64,000 nt of DNA from Taxillus chinensis (GCA_023512835.1 CM042084.1:47229609-47293608), one strand, 5' to 3'; shown: positions 21,112 to 32,270, counted from the first letter of the stretch. Notes: generated by a model from the letters alone, not told the origin. Numbers and translations: made by a program.

Positions 21112-22544
21112 ATGCCACCGAGGAGAGTGACACGTGCGTCCGGGGCAATGGGCGATGAGTCATCTGCCCATGAGGGTCCGGGTGCGGGACCATCCATTGG
21201 AGGGCATGCGTTGCTACCGGCACGCCTACAAGAAGGCATCCGGCTGGAGGTACGAGAGCTACGGGAGGGACTCCGGCAAGACGTTCGGGAGGAGGTGCGC
21301 CGTGAGATGGCGGCACGACAGGTGGTGCCACCACCACCACCACCAGTAGGGAGAGGTGCCTCGTGAGCGTGAGAGTTCGCCGGGTGGTGTACCGACCCGT
21401 GCGAGAGGATGACGTGGTGACACGGTTCCGAAAGGAACAACCTCCGCGATTTAAGGGGGGGGGAAGATCCTGTGGTAGTTGAGCGGTGGTTGAGGCAGAT
21501 TGAGCATGTGTTCTCCTTTCTCCTGCACCGGGAGGAGGATAAAGTGCGGACCGGCAATTCGGCACTGGAGGGGGACGCTTTGGAGTGGTGGACGAGTGTT
21601 GCGGGGGAGCCGTGCGGTGCAACTCATGTTTTGGGAGGAGTTCTTGCAACTCTTCCAAGATGAGTTCTTCCGGAATCGGTGAGATGGCGGAAGAGGGAAG
21701 AATTTGGCAGCTTGAAGCAGGGATCCAAGACGGTACCCGAGTATGAGCGGGAGTTCCGGAGATTGAGTAGGTTTGCTCCCTGAGATCGTGGTAAGGGAGG
21801 ACCTGAAGGCCCACAAGTTCACCTTGGGTCTCAGGCCAGCCCTTAGGGAGAGGGTGGCGATTCTACGCTTGAGGACCTATGCCGAGGCCGTGGAGACGGC
21901 CCGTATAGCCGAGAGAGAACCGGATGATGGGAGGCAGGCCCATCGGGGGCGCCGGTTGCAGAGTGGGCCCGATCGAGATGCAGGGTCCAAGAGGCTCAAG
22001 ACGGAGGAGAGGGATAGCGGTTCTTTTCGCGATCGGGGTCGGACATCTGTAAACCCTGGGAGGTTCACCTTTGGCGGCGGAAGACAGGGTGGTCCAGTGG
22101 GAGTCTACCGAGCGGATGCCATCTTGTGGAGAGCAGGCTCACTTCAAAGGGGAGTGCCCCAAGAAGGACCGGCGATGCAACAATTGTGGACGAGAGGGTC
22201 ATTTGCGCCGGGTTTGCGGGAGTGGCAACGGGGGAACAGGGGGCGCGGCATCCGGCGTGAGGAGTGATGCTAGCTTCCGTGCACCAAGCCCGAGAGACCA
22301 GCTCGTCGGTGGCAAGCCGCCAGGCGCAGATCCGGTCGGACCCGACCCCAGGGGAGGCCGGAGCGGCAGCAGACCGAGGCCGGAGGCAACCTTAGCGGGA
22401 AGCGTCCAGGTGAGTGAGCCGACAAGTGGCACGGGCCAAGGAAGGGTGTTTGCGCTGGAGGCGACATACCAGGAGGAGGCCGAGCTACCACCCCCACCAG
22501 CGAGGGTGGAGCAGGACCATCGGTGGTTAGAGGTACCCTCTTGA
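21112..22544 (+). pseudogene. gag: Gypsy-B gag
   Basis: ATG at 21112 gives MPPRRVTRASGAMGDES, a start shared with Gypsy-A and E. The acidic and Arg-rich N-terminus (LRQDVREEVRREMAAR) is followed, in other frames, by capsid sequence (VERWLRQIEHVFSFLL near 21472; KAHKFTLGLRPALRERV near 21800). The nucleocapsid lies near 22130-22220, with a second knuckle CNNCGREGHLRRVC that fits CX2CX4HX4C. At least four frame changes interrupt it. Confidence 0.85.
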
Positions 22545-22950
22545 TCTCCCGTACATTAGCTTCTCGTTCTTTTCGATACGGGTGCATCACGTTCGTTTGT
22601 TGCTCGAGCTTGTAATAGACGGCCTGGGGTTAGCCTTGTGTGGAGGCCGCGAGGCCCCTAGTTGTGGAGTCTCCGGTAGGAGGCATGATTGAGGTACGGC
22701 GAGTGTGTCGTGACCTGTGTGTTAACCATAGGCGAGGTGGAGCCGAGTTTTGACTTGCATGTGATGCCTTTGAGGACGTTCGACCCGATCTTGGGTATGG
22801 ATTGGCTTATGACTTTCCAGGCCAAGATAGATTGTTATCGGCGGCGTGTGACCTTCGTGACACCCGCAGGGGACCTCTTGCACCCGGCAGGGGGAGTGGG
22901 ATTGTGAGGCGAGTCGGGCCGGGCCGGTGTTGGACCAGTGGGGTGCCATT
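22545..22950 (+). pseudogene. pol (PR): Gypsy-B aspartic protease
   Basis: FDTGASRSFVA is readable at ~22568, with the retropepsin DTG triad. The second part of the fold, LHVMPLRTFDPILGMDWLM, is in a different frame at ~22758. Small indels separate the parts. Confidence 0.82.
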
Positions 22951-22989
22951 ACCCACAGGTTAGCAGCCCCGACCTTTGCTCAGGGAGGG

Positions 22990-23920
22990 TAAGGTGGAAA
23001 AGAGGGTGTGGCCCCTGTTGTGGACCAATTTCGGGATGTTTTTCCTGAGCGGTTGAGGAGTTTGCCACCTAAGAGGAGTGTGGAGTTCACCATTGAGTTG
23101 GTGCCGGGGACGGGTCCGATTTCCCAAGTAGCGTATCGTATGGGGCCAGCCGAGCCGAGGGAGCTTCGAGAGGCAAATCGAGGAGTTGGTGGGTCGGGGG
23201 TATATCGGACCGAGTACCTCACCTTGGGGTGCTCCGGTGCTCTTTGCGAAGAAGGCCGATGGTACACTACGTCTCTGCATCGACTACGAGAAGCCGAATT
23301 TAGTGACTTGTGATGAACAAGTACCCGTTGCCTCGGATAGATGACTTGTTTGACCAATTGAGTGGGGCCCAGTGGTTTTCCAAGATAGATTTACGGTCGG
23401 GGTATCACCAGCTCGGGGTTAGGGAGGAGGACATCCCTAAGACGGCTTTTCGGTGCGGTATGGGCATTATGAGTGGGTAGTGATGCCTTTCGGGCTCACT
23501 AATGCACCAGAGTGTTCATGCATTTGATGAACCAAGTCTTTGCCCCATACTTAGACTCGTTCGTGGTGGTGTTTATCGACGATATCTTGGTGTATTCCAA
23601 GACCGAGAGGGAGCACGTGGAGCACTTGGCAACAGTGTTGCAAACCTTGAGGGACCAGCACTGTTTGCTAAGTTTAGCAAGTGTGAGTTTTGGCTGCAGG
23701 AGGTTCACTTTCTTGGCCATGTGGTGTCAAGTGAGGGAGTTAGGGTGGACCCGGCCAAGATTGAGGCCGTGGCATCGTGGGCGAGGCCAACCAACGTTTT
23801 TGAGATCCGTAGTTTTCTTGGCTTGGCGGGGTACTATCGTCGTTTTGTAGAGGGGTTCTCCCGTTTGGCGGCTCCTATGACGGCGTTGACTCGGAAGGGC
23901 GTGAAGTTTGATTGGATCGA
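22990..23920 (+). pseudogene. pol (RT): Gypsy-B reverse transcriptase
   Basis: Segments in order: [20 protein letters not shown] (from ~23080), a broken fingers region, [20 protein letters not shown] with the catalytic FIDD (~23540-23600), then [17 protein letters not shown] and the thumb region [19 protein letters not shown] (~23800). Frames change at least four times. The catalytic motif is intact. Confidence 0.86.
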
Positions 23921-24560
23921 CAAGTGCCGGCAGGCGTTTGAGACTCTCAAAACCCGTCCGACCACCACTTGTGTTGAGGTTGCCTAGGGAGGATATTCCA
24001 TATGAGGTGTATTGTGATGCGTCCAGGGTTGGTTTGGGGTGTGTGCTTATGCAGGAGCACGGTGTGGTAGCTTATGGGTCGAGGCATTGAAGCCTCATGA
24101 GCAGAATTATCCTACTCATGACCTTGAGTTAGCGGTCGTCATCTTCGCCCTGAAGAGTTGGCAGCACTACCTCTTGGGGGAAAAGTTTGTGGTGTTCTCG
24201 GATCACAAGAGCCTTCAGGACATCTTTACTCGAAGGACTTGAATTTGAGGCAAAGGAGATGGGTGGAGTATTTGCAGACCTTTGATTTTACTCTTGCCTA
24301 TACCCCGGGCAAGGGAAATGTTGTGGGCGATGCGTTGAGCGGAAAAGGGAAAGCCGAGGTGGTCGTGAGAGAGTGGAAGGCGATGGAACAGTTGGCGACA
24401 TTACAGTGCCGGCCGTTATTCATGATGGTGGGACAGTCCCGAGTCCTTTGGTGGTAGTGCCTGAGTTGTACCAGCACGTCCGGGAGGGACAGTTGGGTGA
24501 CATTGAGTGTGAGGTTCTTCGTGCCCGTATTGAGGCCGGGGAGCTATCTGGGGACCTGGA
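23921..24560 (+). pseudogene. pol (RNH): Gypsy-B RNase H
   Basis: [20 protein letters not shown] (~23985) contains the first RNase H Asp, then [20 protein letters not shown] carries the conserved Glu, and [10 protein letters not shown] (~24190) the next Asp. RRWVEYLQTFDFTLAYTPGK follows. Single-base losses (as in [20 protein letters not shown]) split the frame. Confidence 0.85.
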
Positions 24561-24599
24561 CGGAGGGTCCCGAGCATGAGTTGTCATTTCAGGGGTGGT

Positions 24600-24778
24600 T
24601 GGTAGTAGCTTCTTCCCTCGGGGATGAGGTGATGAGGGAGTTTCACCGGTCTAGAGTTCTTTGTGCATCCAGGGGGTACGAAGATGTACCATGCGCTTCG
24701 GGGACATTTTTGGTGGCCAGGGATGAAACGCGATGTAGCTGCCTTTGTTTCGCGGTGCCTCACGTGTCGGCCAGGTGA
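24600..24778 (+). pseudogene. pol (INT): Gypsy-B integrase zinc-binding domain
   Basis: HPGGTKMYHALRGHFWWPGM and RCLTCRP give the HHCC region. The downstream frame that holds the catalytic core is joined by a ~2-bp loss near 24770 (CAACAGGTG-type sequence of the relatives is shortened). Confidence 0.82.
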
Positions 24779-25905
24779 AGGCCGAGCATCGGCGGCCGGC
24801 GGGCATGTTACAGCCCTTGCCCATAGCGGAGTGGAAGTGGGACCATATAGCGATGGATTTTGTGACTGGTCTTCCACCCACCACTGGGCGGAAGGATATG
24901 ATTTGGGTGATTGTGGATCGACTCACAAAGTCGGCCCATTTCCTTGCTGTTCGCGAGCGGGACTCTATTGGGACCTTGAGTCAGCTGTACATGAACGAGA
25001 TTGTGAGACTGCATGGCGTACCATCATCGGTTGTCTCAGACCGGGATTCGAGGTTCACTTCCCGTTTTTGGGCAGGTTTGCAGGAGGCTATGGGGACCAA
25101 GCTTCATTTGAGTACAGCCTTTCACCCTGAGACTGACGGTCAGACTGAGCGGACGAATCAGACCATGGAGGACATGTTACGGGCCTGTGTGTTAGATTTC
25201 GGGGGTTCGTGGGCAACTCACCTTCCTTTGGTGGAGTTAGCCTACAACAACAGTTATCAGGCATCCATTGGGATGGCTCCTTTTGAGGCGTTGTATGGAC
25301 GGCCGTGTCGATCCCCTTTGTGTTGGACCGAGGTGGGGGAGACGGCTCTCTTGGGACCGCAGTTGGTTCAAGAGGCTACGGAGAAGGTCAAGTTGATTCG
25401 TCGGCGTTTGTTGTCAGCTCAGAGTCGGCAGAAATCTTATGCGGATCAGCGACGGCGACCTTTGGAGTTTTCTATTGGTGATCATGTGTTCCTTCGTGTC
25501 TCTCCACGTCGTGGACATCGACGGTTTGGGCGGGGTTCCAAGCTATCTCCGCGGTTTATTGGTCCTTTTGAGATTCTGGATGGTGTAGGGCCTGTAGCCT
25601 ACCGGTTAGCGTTACCACCGCGGCTGAGTAGAGTGCACAACGTGTTTCACGTGTCCCAGTTGCGGAAGTATCACCCTGACCCCACTCATGTGATTGATTG
25701 GGGGACGTTGGACATCGAGGATGACATGTCCGTCGTTGAGGCCCCTATTCGTATCCTCGATCGGCGAGAGAAGCTTTTGCGTGGTCGTGCTATTCCTTTG
25801 GTTCGCGTGCTGTGGCAGCACCGTGGCATTGAGGAGGAGACATGGGAACGTGAGTCCGTGATGCGTGAGCAGTACCCAGAGTTGTTCGAGGACGAACAAT
25901 CTTAA
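24745..25905 (+). CDS. pol (INT): Gypsy-B integrase core and C-terminus, open over 386 codons
   Basis: This is the longest open enzyme frame in the window. Residues: Asp38 (MDFVTGLPP), Asp99 (VSDRDSRF) and Glu135 (DGQTERTN), with 35 residues between the last two, the D,D35E pattern. Residues ~270-312 form the GPY/F region ([27 protein letters not shown]). Residues ~333-381 look like the Tekay/Del chromodomain tail ([24 protein letters not shown]), thought to guide insertion into certain chromatin. The ATG at 24745 is not the natural start: this is the end of a gag-pol polyprotein whose earlier parts lie in other frames. Confidence 0.88.
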   Translation: MFRGASRVGQVKAEHRRPAGMLQPLPIAEWKWDHIAMDFVTGLPPTTGRKDMIWVIVDRLTKSAHFLAVRERDSIGTLSQLYMNEIVRLHGVPSSVVSDRDSRFTSRFWAGLQEAMGTKLHLSTAFHPETDGQTERTNQTMEDMLRACVLDFGGSWATHLPLVELAYNNSYQASIGMAPFEALYGRPCRSPLCWTEVGETALLGPQLVQEATEKVKLIRRRLLSAQSRQKSYADQRRRPLEFSIGDHVFLRVSPRRGHRRFGRGSKLSPRFIGPFEILDGVGPVAYRLALPPRLSRVHNVFHVSQLRKYHPDPTHVIDWGTLDIEDDMSVVEAPIRILDRREKLLRGRAIPLVRVLWQHRGIEEETWERESVMREQYPELFEDEQS

Positions 25906-26198
25906 GGGTGGAGGGATGGCTGTTGGCTGGTGTATTTGTATTTCCTTTCGACTTTTGACTTTAATTTATATTGAATGTGTTAATGAAATGTGCTTGTGAT
26001 GGATATTTGTGACATGTGGATGTGTTTCCATAGATTGTGATGCATGTGGTTATGGATTGTGGTGGCACTATGTTATGTGTTATTGTGTACAATGTGCGGT
26101 GTATGACCCATTTGGGTGTTGTAGCTCGCCGTGTGGCAAATGGGTAGCTTGTGTTTGTTTTCCTCGTATGTCATTTCTTTTCGAGGACGAAAACGTCT
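25906..26198 (+). other. Gypsy-B 3' untranslated region
   Basis: Non-coding, ending in TTTTCGAGGACGAAAACG before the polypurine tract. I see no gene. Confidence 0.75.
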
Positions 26199-26212
26199 TA
26201 AGGGGGAGAGGA
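26199..26212 (+). other. Gypsy-B polypurine tract
   Basis: TAAGGGGGAGAGGA directly precedes the 3' LTR start TGTAATGACC. Confidence 0.9.
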
Positions 26213-26519
26213 TGTAATGACCCGTGTGTAACCCGTGTGTAAGGAGTTAACCACAAACACCTTGGATGTTGGTACACAAGTTTAAGGTAAGAGATGAGCC
26301 CAAGAGGGGACTTTTGAGAGGTGCATGTGTCAAGCGATAGCGTACATTTATGCCCTAGGAAGATGTTATGCGTTACTGAGGCGGTTTTAAGTTGTTTTGG
26401 CTGATCTTGGAGCTCACTTTTGACCTAGTAGATGGCCTCAAACAATTGGCGTGCAAGAACAAAAGTTTCTTAGAATGAGGTCCTCTATCTACCACGAAAT
26501 TTCAGAGCATTTGGAGCTG

Positions 26520-26544
26520 CACGTGAATTCACCCATTTCACGTG
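26520..26544. promoter_or_regulatory. Inverted G-box pair in the Gypsy-B 3' LTR
   Basis: CACGTG at 26520-26525 and 26539-26544, with flanks forming TGCACGTGAA…TTCACGTGCA. The same pair is seen in the 5' LTR near 19173-19200. Confidence 0.68.
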
Positions 26545-26776
26545 CAAGCATATTTTTGCTTTTTAGGCCTCTACAAGATGCAAGGAGACTTGGGGTAAAG
26601 TTTGGGTGCATTTGGAGCTGCACGCCAATTGGGGAATTGGCGTTCAAATTGGCGTGCGAGCATATTTTTGCATGGTTCCCTTGGTTTTGTCATTCTAATG
26701 ATCTTTCGCCAAAGGACCATGTTGAAATTCCGAGTATTTTGGCCTATATGGGTGCGGATAGGTGCTAACTTGTGTG

Positions 26777-26853
26777 ATCAAAACTACGTCGTTTTGATCC
26801 TGGGTTTACTTAATCAAAACTACGTCGTTTTGATGTGGATGGTGTCTATATAA
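26777..26853 (+). promoter_or_regulatory. Gypsy-B 3' LTR promoter: duplicated palindrome plus TATA
   Basis: Two identical 22-bp elements (26777-26798 and 26813-26834) have arms ATCAAAAC and GTTTTGAT around TACGTC. The TATA box CTATATAA is at 26846-26853, 11 bp after the second. This is the clearest copy of the arrangement. Confidence 0.8.
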
Positions 26854-27500
26854 GGAGGGCTTGAGTTTGAGTTTAGGGTTCTTGTGTTCCTTTGCTGCAT
26901 TCTTTGCCAGAGAGAGAGAGAGAGCTAGAGAGAGAGAGGGAAGGGGAGTTCTTGGCTTGCTTCGGAGCATCTTGCGTGGGGAGGACGGCGTTTGGCGCGG
27001 GAGCAAGGAAGATCCGCTTTAAGGTAGGGGTTCTGTTCTTCCTAATCCCTCCTCCGTCCTAGGGTCCTAGGGTAGATTCTGGCATATCTGTTTATATATA
27101 CATATGTAATCCATATAGGTGTGATCTCCTATATGGATGTTGGCCTTCGTGGCGTATTGGTGTGATTTCGAGGTTGGGTGGTTAGTGCAAGTTAAGTGTT
27201 TGATAAAATGCCGGTGTGGGTATGCCTGTATGAATATGCCTGTGTGTATGCTCGAACGTGTTTGAAATAATGCCTGTGAGGCTATGTATATTCCGTGTCT
27301 GAAATAATATCCGTGTGGCTGGGTTTGTGAGCCTGTGAATATGTGCATGCTAAGTGTTCGACGTTATTCCCGTGTGACTAAGCATATTAAGTGTTTGATG
27401 TTATGCCCGTATGGCCTTATGTCTTTGTGTGGTTGCTTGTACACCCGGTGGTCGTGGAAGCCCGGGACCGTTTTGTGTTAGCCTGTGAGGTTGTGGAAAC

Positions 27501-27630
27501 TTGGCCTGAAGAGGCGGTTAAATCACTTGGCCTGAAGAGGCGGTTAAATCACTTGGCCTGAAGAGGCGGTTAAATCACTTGGCCTGAAGAGGCGGTTAAA
27601 TAACTTGGCCTGAAGAGGCGGTTAAATCAC
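27501..27630. repeat. 26-bp tandem repeat, five near-perfect units
   Basis: The unit contains GGCCTGAAGAGGCGGTTAA. Five units fill exactly 130 bp; only the fourth has a change (AATAAC for AATCAC). Confidence 0.95.
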
Positions 27631-28123
27631 TTGTTGTTAAAGTGTTAGCCTTGTGTGGCGGTGGCATTGTAATTGTTGATGTGGTTGTTGTTATGTCTGT
27701 TGAAATTATTGTAACACGACACCGCACTTGTACACATGGCATGTAGATGCTAGGAGCATGGGATGGGTTGGGGAGACATGATCCCTACCATGTGGATGCT
27801 CACCCCTCCTACTATGGTGTGTTTTCTTGCAGGAACCTACAAGCGTTAGGTGGGAACACCAAGGTGGAAGAGTTCCATTTTGTGGCTTTGTTTTGTGTTA
27901 TTTGCATTATGTAATTTTGTTGAGGCATTGTAACCCCAGTGGGGAGATATTGTAATGAAGTTTGAAACATAATAAAGGCATGTGGTTTCAATTAAATAAT
28001 TATATGATTTTGGTTTCTGAAAAGAAATGTGAAGTGTATATTGTATTCTACCCCTTTGTCCAAACCCGGATAAAGGGAGGGTCACGTTCCGGTCTCCTCG
28101 GGTTGGAAATCCGGGGCGTGACA

Positions 28124-29333
28124 GTGGCCGAGAAAAGTGACAAGGTAACTCCTCGCCGCTCCACCTCAGATAACAGCAAGAGCAAGAGGAAGGCGCTCGT
28201 GACAAAATACAAGAGTGGCTCGGAAGAAGAGGAGGAATCCTCGGATGATGAGCCGACCACTAAGCCGAACGTCTGCCTCATGGCAAATACTGAGGTACCT
28301 TCTATCTCTGAGCTCCTGAGTAAATTAGAATCTCTTACTACTGCATGTGATCATGAAAAGAATGAGAGACTAATAATTAGTCAAATGTACAAAGATATGG
28401 AAAGTCAGAATAAACGTCTTGAATTTACTATTAATAGACTCGAAAAGGACGTCACTTACTTCAGAGGAAAAGAAGCTTGGTATCATGATCTAAGAGCTGA
28501 AAATCATTTGTTAAATACCAATCTCTCAGGCCTAAAAGTTATAGTAAAAAGACTCGAAAATGAACTGGAACAGGAAAAGGAAATAAATCGTAAGTGGCTA
28601 AAATCCGGGGAAATAGCCTCTACCTTTAGGACTGATCCTGACGACATTCGAGTCAAACCTGGCCTAGGTTCCGAACCATCAACTTCCAAAGCTCAAGCTA
28701 CTGAGTGTCCTCCGGATTTCACTCCTAAACTAACCAACTTATATCCTGTTAGTACATCTAAACCGTTGGATGGTTTCATTTCAGGTGGCACCATAGTTTA
28801 TGACTGTGGAGCGAGAGGTCATATCGCACTTCCCGAACCAATAGCACCCGTAACTAAAGATGAAGGGAAGGCTGTCAGTTAAAGCCAAAACTGTAGCACC
28901 CAAAAAGAAAGACAAGGCTAAGGCTGACGCATTTAGGGCCAAGAGCGCGTCACCCAAACGTAATGGATTAGGCCACAGGGAACAGAGTAAAAAATCTGTA
29001 AAACCTAAGAGACCTGTATCCCCTGTTTGTACTTCACATTATAGTGTCTATTCCATCTGTAGGGAAATGGGTCATTATCACTATGAATGTTGGAGTCTAT
29101 CTGATAGCTGGCTTTGTAATCAATTTCAATCCAATAAAGATCAGTTTTATAAAAGGGGTTCTTCGAGCAAAACAAAATCTAAATCTAAAAGGAGTGTCTC
29201 TCCCAAGAAAACCCGAATAAAAGAAGTAGCTGAAACTAACAAGTTAATGTCAACTTGGAAAGCTAAGAGTCCTAGCAAAATCAAATCCGTAAATGTTGAC
29301 AATACTGCTGCTCTCTCTAACCGCCCGAAATAA
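28124..29333 (+). pseudogene. gag: Copia-2 gag, coiled-coil and second zinc-knuckle part
   Basis: An open stretch to 28882 holds an acidic, Ser-rich linker (GSEEEEESSDDEP), then a long heptad-like region rich in Leu/Glu/Lys (SELLSKLESL, KRLEFTINRLEKDV, LKVIVKRLENELEQEKEI), a probable coiled coil. A frame change near 28870 leads into a Lys/Ser/Pro-rich tail (28860-29333). The tail includes YSICREMGHYHYEC, a knuckle whose first Cys is Tyr; Copia-3 has the full CX2CX4HX4C here. A long Gag with coiled coil is a Sirevirus trait. Confidence 0.83.
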
Positions 29334-29671
29334 GTTTGGGCACCAAAAGTGTAAATTGTTGTCTTTCAGGAGCATCTCTGGAATGCATTGCCGGATCACT
29401 TGAAGTTAAAGATCAATAAAAGCAAGTGGATCCTTGATAGTGGATGCTCCGGACATATGACGGGTGATCAGACTCTGCTTGTAGAAGTTAATGATAAACA
29501 AGGTCCATCCGTTTCATATGGCAACAACAAGAGGTAAGATCGGTAATGATCGGCTAGTAGACCCCATGTAGGTCCAACAACCCCCCCCCCCCTAAATATG
29601 GGTATGGCACTTTAACTAACGGCCGTGTATCAATTACTAAAGTTGCACTAGTCGAAGGTTTAAAGCATAAT
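29334..29671 (+). pseudogene. pol (PR): Copia-2 protease
   Basis: WILDSGCSGHMTGDQTLL is readable from 29427, with the catalytic Asp codon at 29436-29438 in the copia motif DSG. About 63 bp after ~29538 (including a C12 run at 29581-29592) has no counterpart in Copia-3 and breaks the frame. Confidence 0.83.
29538..29600 (+). other. ~63-bp extra segment with C12 run in Copia-2 pol
   Basis: Copia-3 goes directly from AAAGGTAAG to GGGTATGGCAC. Copia-2 has an added segment beginning ATCGGTAATGATCGG and ending in twelve Cs and TAAATA. It has no obvious target duplication; it could be filler DNA or a consensus error. Confidence 0.65.
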
Positions 29672-30783
29672 TTGCTAAGTGTCGTAATCTATGTGACAAA
29701 GGATTTTCTGTTTCCTTTTTGTCCAACACCGGACAAAGAAGAGAAAACTTATCCTGGAGATGTTAAGTTATCCGGATCAAGAGATGGGGACATATACTCG
29801 GTGGTCTTAAGAAATAATTCTTTCGACCCTGTATGCTTCCTCACGAAAGCAACAGATGAAGATAGTTGGTTACGGCACAAGCGATGCGCACATTTAAACT
29901 TTAAGACTTTGTCTAAATTAGCGTCACTTGATCTTGTCACCTGGTCTACCCAAACTCAAGTTCTCCAGAGACTCTCTCTGTCGAGAATGCCAACTTGGTA
30001 AAACAGACCAAACACGGCTTTAAGAGCAAATCGGTTAACTCAATAATTGCTCCTCTACAACTTCTTCATATGGACCTCTGTGGTCCTATATCTGTTCCAT
30101 CACTAGCTGGTGCGAGATATACCCTTGTGGTTATCGATGATTTCACCAGATACACATGGGTGATGTTCCTGAAATCAAAGGATCAAACTTTTGAACATCT
30201 TGTAGATCTCTTCAACTGGATAAGCAACTCACAAGGACTGAGCATTAAATGCATCAGGAGTGATCATGGTACAGAATTTGATTTTTCAGAAATGAGATCA
30301 TATTGTTCTGAACAGGGCATACAGCATGACTTCTCTGCTCCCAGAACCCCACAACAAAATGGGGTAGCTGAGCGCAAGAATCGTACTTTAGTTGAAGCTG
30401 GTAGATCCATGTTAGCAGGGGCAACGCTTCCTCTCGGTCTATGGGCTGAAGCTGTGTCCACTGCATGCTATGTTTAGAACAGAACTCTAATAAATAAATC
30501 TACCATGAAAACACCCTATGAGATGTGGAGAGGACGAAAACCTTCAATTTCACATTTCAGAGCTTTTGGGTGTACTTGCTATATACTGATCAATGGCAAA
30601 GAGACCCGGAATAAATTTGAACCAAAATCTGATGATGGGATTTTTGTCGGGTACTCACTACATAGCAAGGCTTATCGGGTCTTCAATAGAAAACTTTTTA
30701 AAGTTGAAGAATCTATCCATGTGACCTTTGATGAAGCAAATCTCAATTGGTCAAAAGTCGGTTCTTCAAATTCCAATATGTAG
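29672..30783 (+). pseudogene. pol (INT): Copia-2 integrase
   Basis: The pre-integrase zinc region (HKRCAHLNFKTLSKLASLDL) lies in 29672-30001. The 160-codon frame 29995-30477 holds the core: Asp27 (HMDLCGP), Asp90 (IRSDHGTEF) and Glu126 (GVAERKNRT), with 35 residues between the last two. It ends at a TAG (30475-30477) where Copia-3 has an Arg codon. The C-terminal part, 30505-30783 (TPYEMWRGRKPSISHFRAFG, then FVGYSLHSKAYRVFN), ends at a TAG where Copia-3 has CAG. Both stops look like point mutations. Confidence 0.88.
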
Positions 30784-32270
30784 GTCATGGACAGCAACGT
30801 TGATTACTCGAAGTTTATGAATATTCCTGTTACATATCCTGACCAACCACGTGGCATCAGCGAATCTCAACGAAATTTTATGGATGATGCTACGGATGAC
30901 TCTGACTCCGGACTACCATTTAGCTCCGGACATACTCCTACGGATACCCAAAATTCCGGAGCACCTTCAAGTCCGTCCGGACTAGTTAACACTAGAAGAA
31001 ACAGTGTTGAAGAACTAACTAGTTCATCCGTACCTCTCAATACGGAAACATCTAGTCCGGACGAAGCTCAACCAGTCGATACAACTGAACCACCCAATCT
31101 GGAAGAGCTTCAAATTGTTCAAGATCAACCAACACATGCACAGAATTATAGATGGACCCGAAACCATCCCTCAGATCAAGTGATTGGTGATCCTACTGTT
31201 GGTGTAAGAACAAGAGCAGCCACCTCCAACATGAGTCTTTACTCGTGTTTTCTATCTCAAATAGAACCAAAGGTGGTAGATGAAGCTCTTCAAGATTCGA
31301 ATTGGATAGAAGCCATGCAAGAAGAGCTGAATCAATTTAAGAGAAATAATGTGTGGACCTTAGTACCAAGGCCTAAGTCTCGGCAAGTCATTGGCGTTAA
31401 ATGGGTGTTCGGAACAAGCTTGATACGGATGGAATAGTAATCCGGAACAAAGCCAGAGTGGTAGCCAAAGGATATCGTCAAGAAGAAGGAATAGATTATG
31501 ATGAAACCTTTGCTCCGGTCGCAAGACTTGAGGCAATCCGAATGCTTCTGGCGTATGCTTCATATGAAAACTTCATAGTTTATCAAATGGACGTCAAGAG
31601 CGCATTCCTAAATGGAGACCTTCAAGAGGAGGTGTATGTTGAACAACCTCCCGGCTTCATTGAACCTAAGGCAGGACATCTTGTCTACAAACTTCAGAAA
31701 GCTCTATATGGTTTGAAGCAAGCTCCAAGAGCCTGGTACGACACTATCGTCGAATTCCTTCTTGCTCATAACTTCCAAAAAGGGAAGATAGACACCACCC
31801 TATTTCTACGAAAAGAGAAAGGACACACTCGATCGTACAAATATACGTGGATGATATCATTTTCGGATCAACGAATCCGAAGCTTTGTGAAGAGTTTGCT
31901 AAGTTGATGACAGGCAAGTTTGAAATGAGCATGACGGGAGAACTGTCCTACTTCCTTGGAATTGAAGTCAAACAATTAAAGGAAGGAATCTTCATTAATC
32001 AGGCTAAGTACACTCGCGATCTTATTAAGAAGTTTGGTATGGAAGGTTCATCTCCCGTCAAAACTCCCATGCCTGTCGGTGCCAAGTTAGATCCGGATGT
32101 GGACGGCATATTAGTAAATGTGATCGACTACGAGAGGATGATCGGATCCTTGTTGTATCTTACAACAAGTCGCCCAGACATTATGTTTGCAACTTGCATT
32201 TGTGCACGATACCAGGCGAATCCCAAGGAGTCACATATGCTTCATGTAAAACGGATATTAAGGTATCTCA
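30784..32270 (+). pseudogene. pol (RT): Copia-2 reverse transcriptase
   Basis: Segments: 30787-31437 (an acidic Ser/Pro linker, then NWIEAMQEELNQFKRNNVW), 31401-~31830 ([51 protein letters not shown]) and 31847-32407 (catalytic YVDD at 31844-31855, then LCEEFAKLM and ELSYFLGIEVKQ). The frame break just before YVDD is loss of a T: CTC GATC here, CTCTGATC in Copia-3. RT copies the element RNA to DNA. Confidence 0.88.

Larger units (their letters stand above)
18873..28123 (+). mobile_element. Gypsy-B: Tekay/Del-type chromovirus inside the Copia-2 gag
   Basis: Two complete LTRs (18873-20685 and 26213-28123) flank gag, protease, RT, RNase H and integrase in order. The host gag continues on both sides. 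The flanks (CTGGT and GTGGC) do not form an exact duplication. Damage is strongly one-sided: the 5' LTR and the first half of the internal region carry many small indels, while the integrase end and 3' LTR are clean. Confidence 0.9.
26213..28123 (+). mobile_element. Gypsy-B 3' LTR
   Basis: 1911 bp, TGTAATGACCC…GGGGCGTGACA. It contains a CACGTG pair (26520-26525, 26539-26544), two palindromes and a TATA box (26777-26853), a GA-rich leader (26911-26939) and the 26-bp array. Copia-2 gag sequence resumes immediately after it. Confidence 0.92.

Noticed and set aside
27501..27630. Possible CRISPR-like array (26-bp direct repeats)
   Set aside because: The repeats are head to tail without spacers, inside a plant LTR. 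It is a minisatellite.
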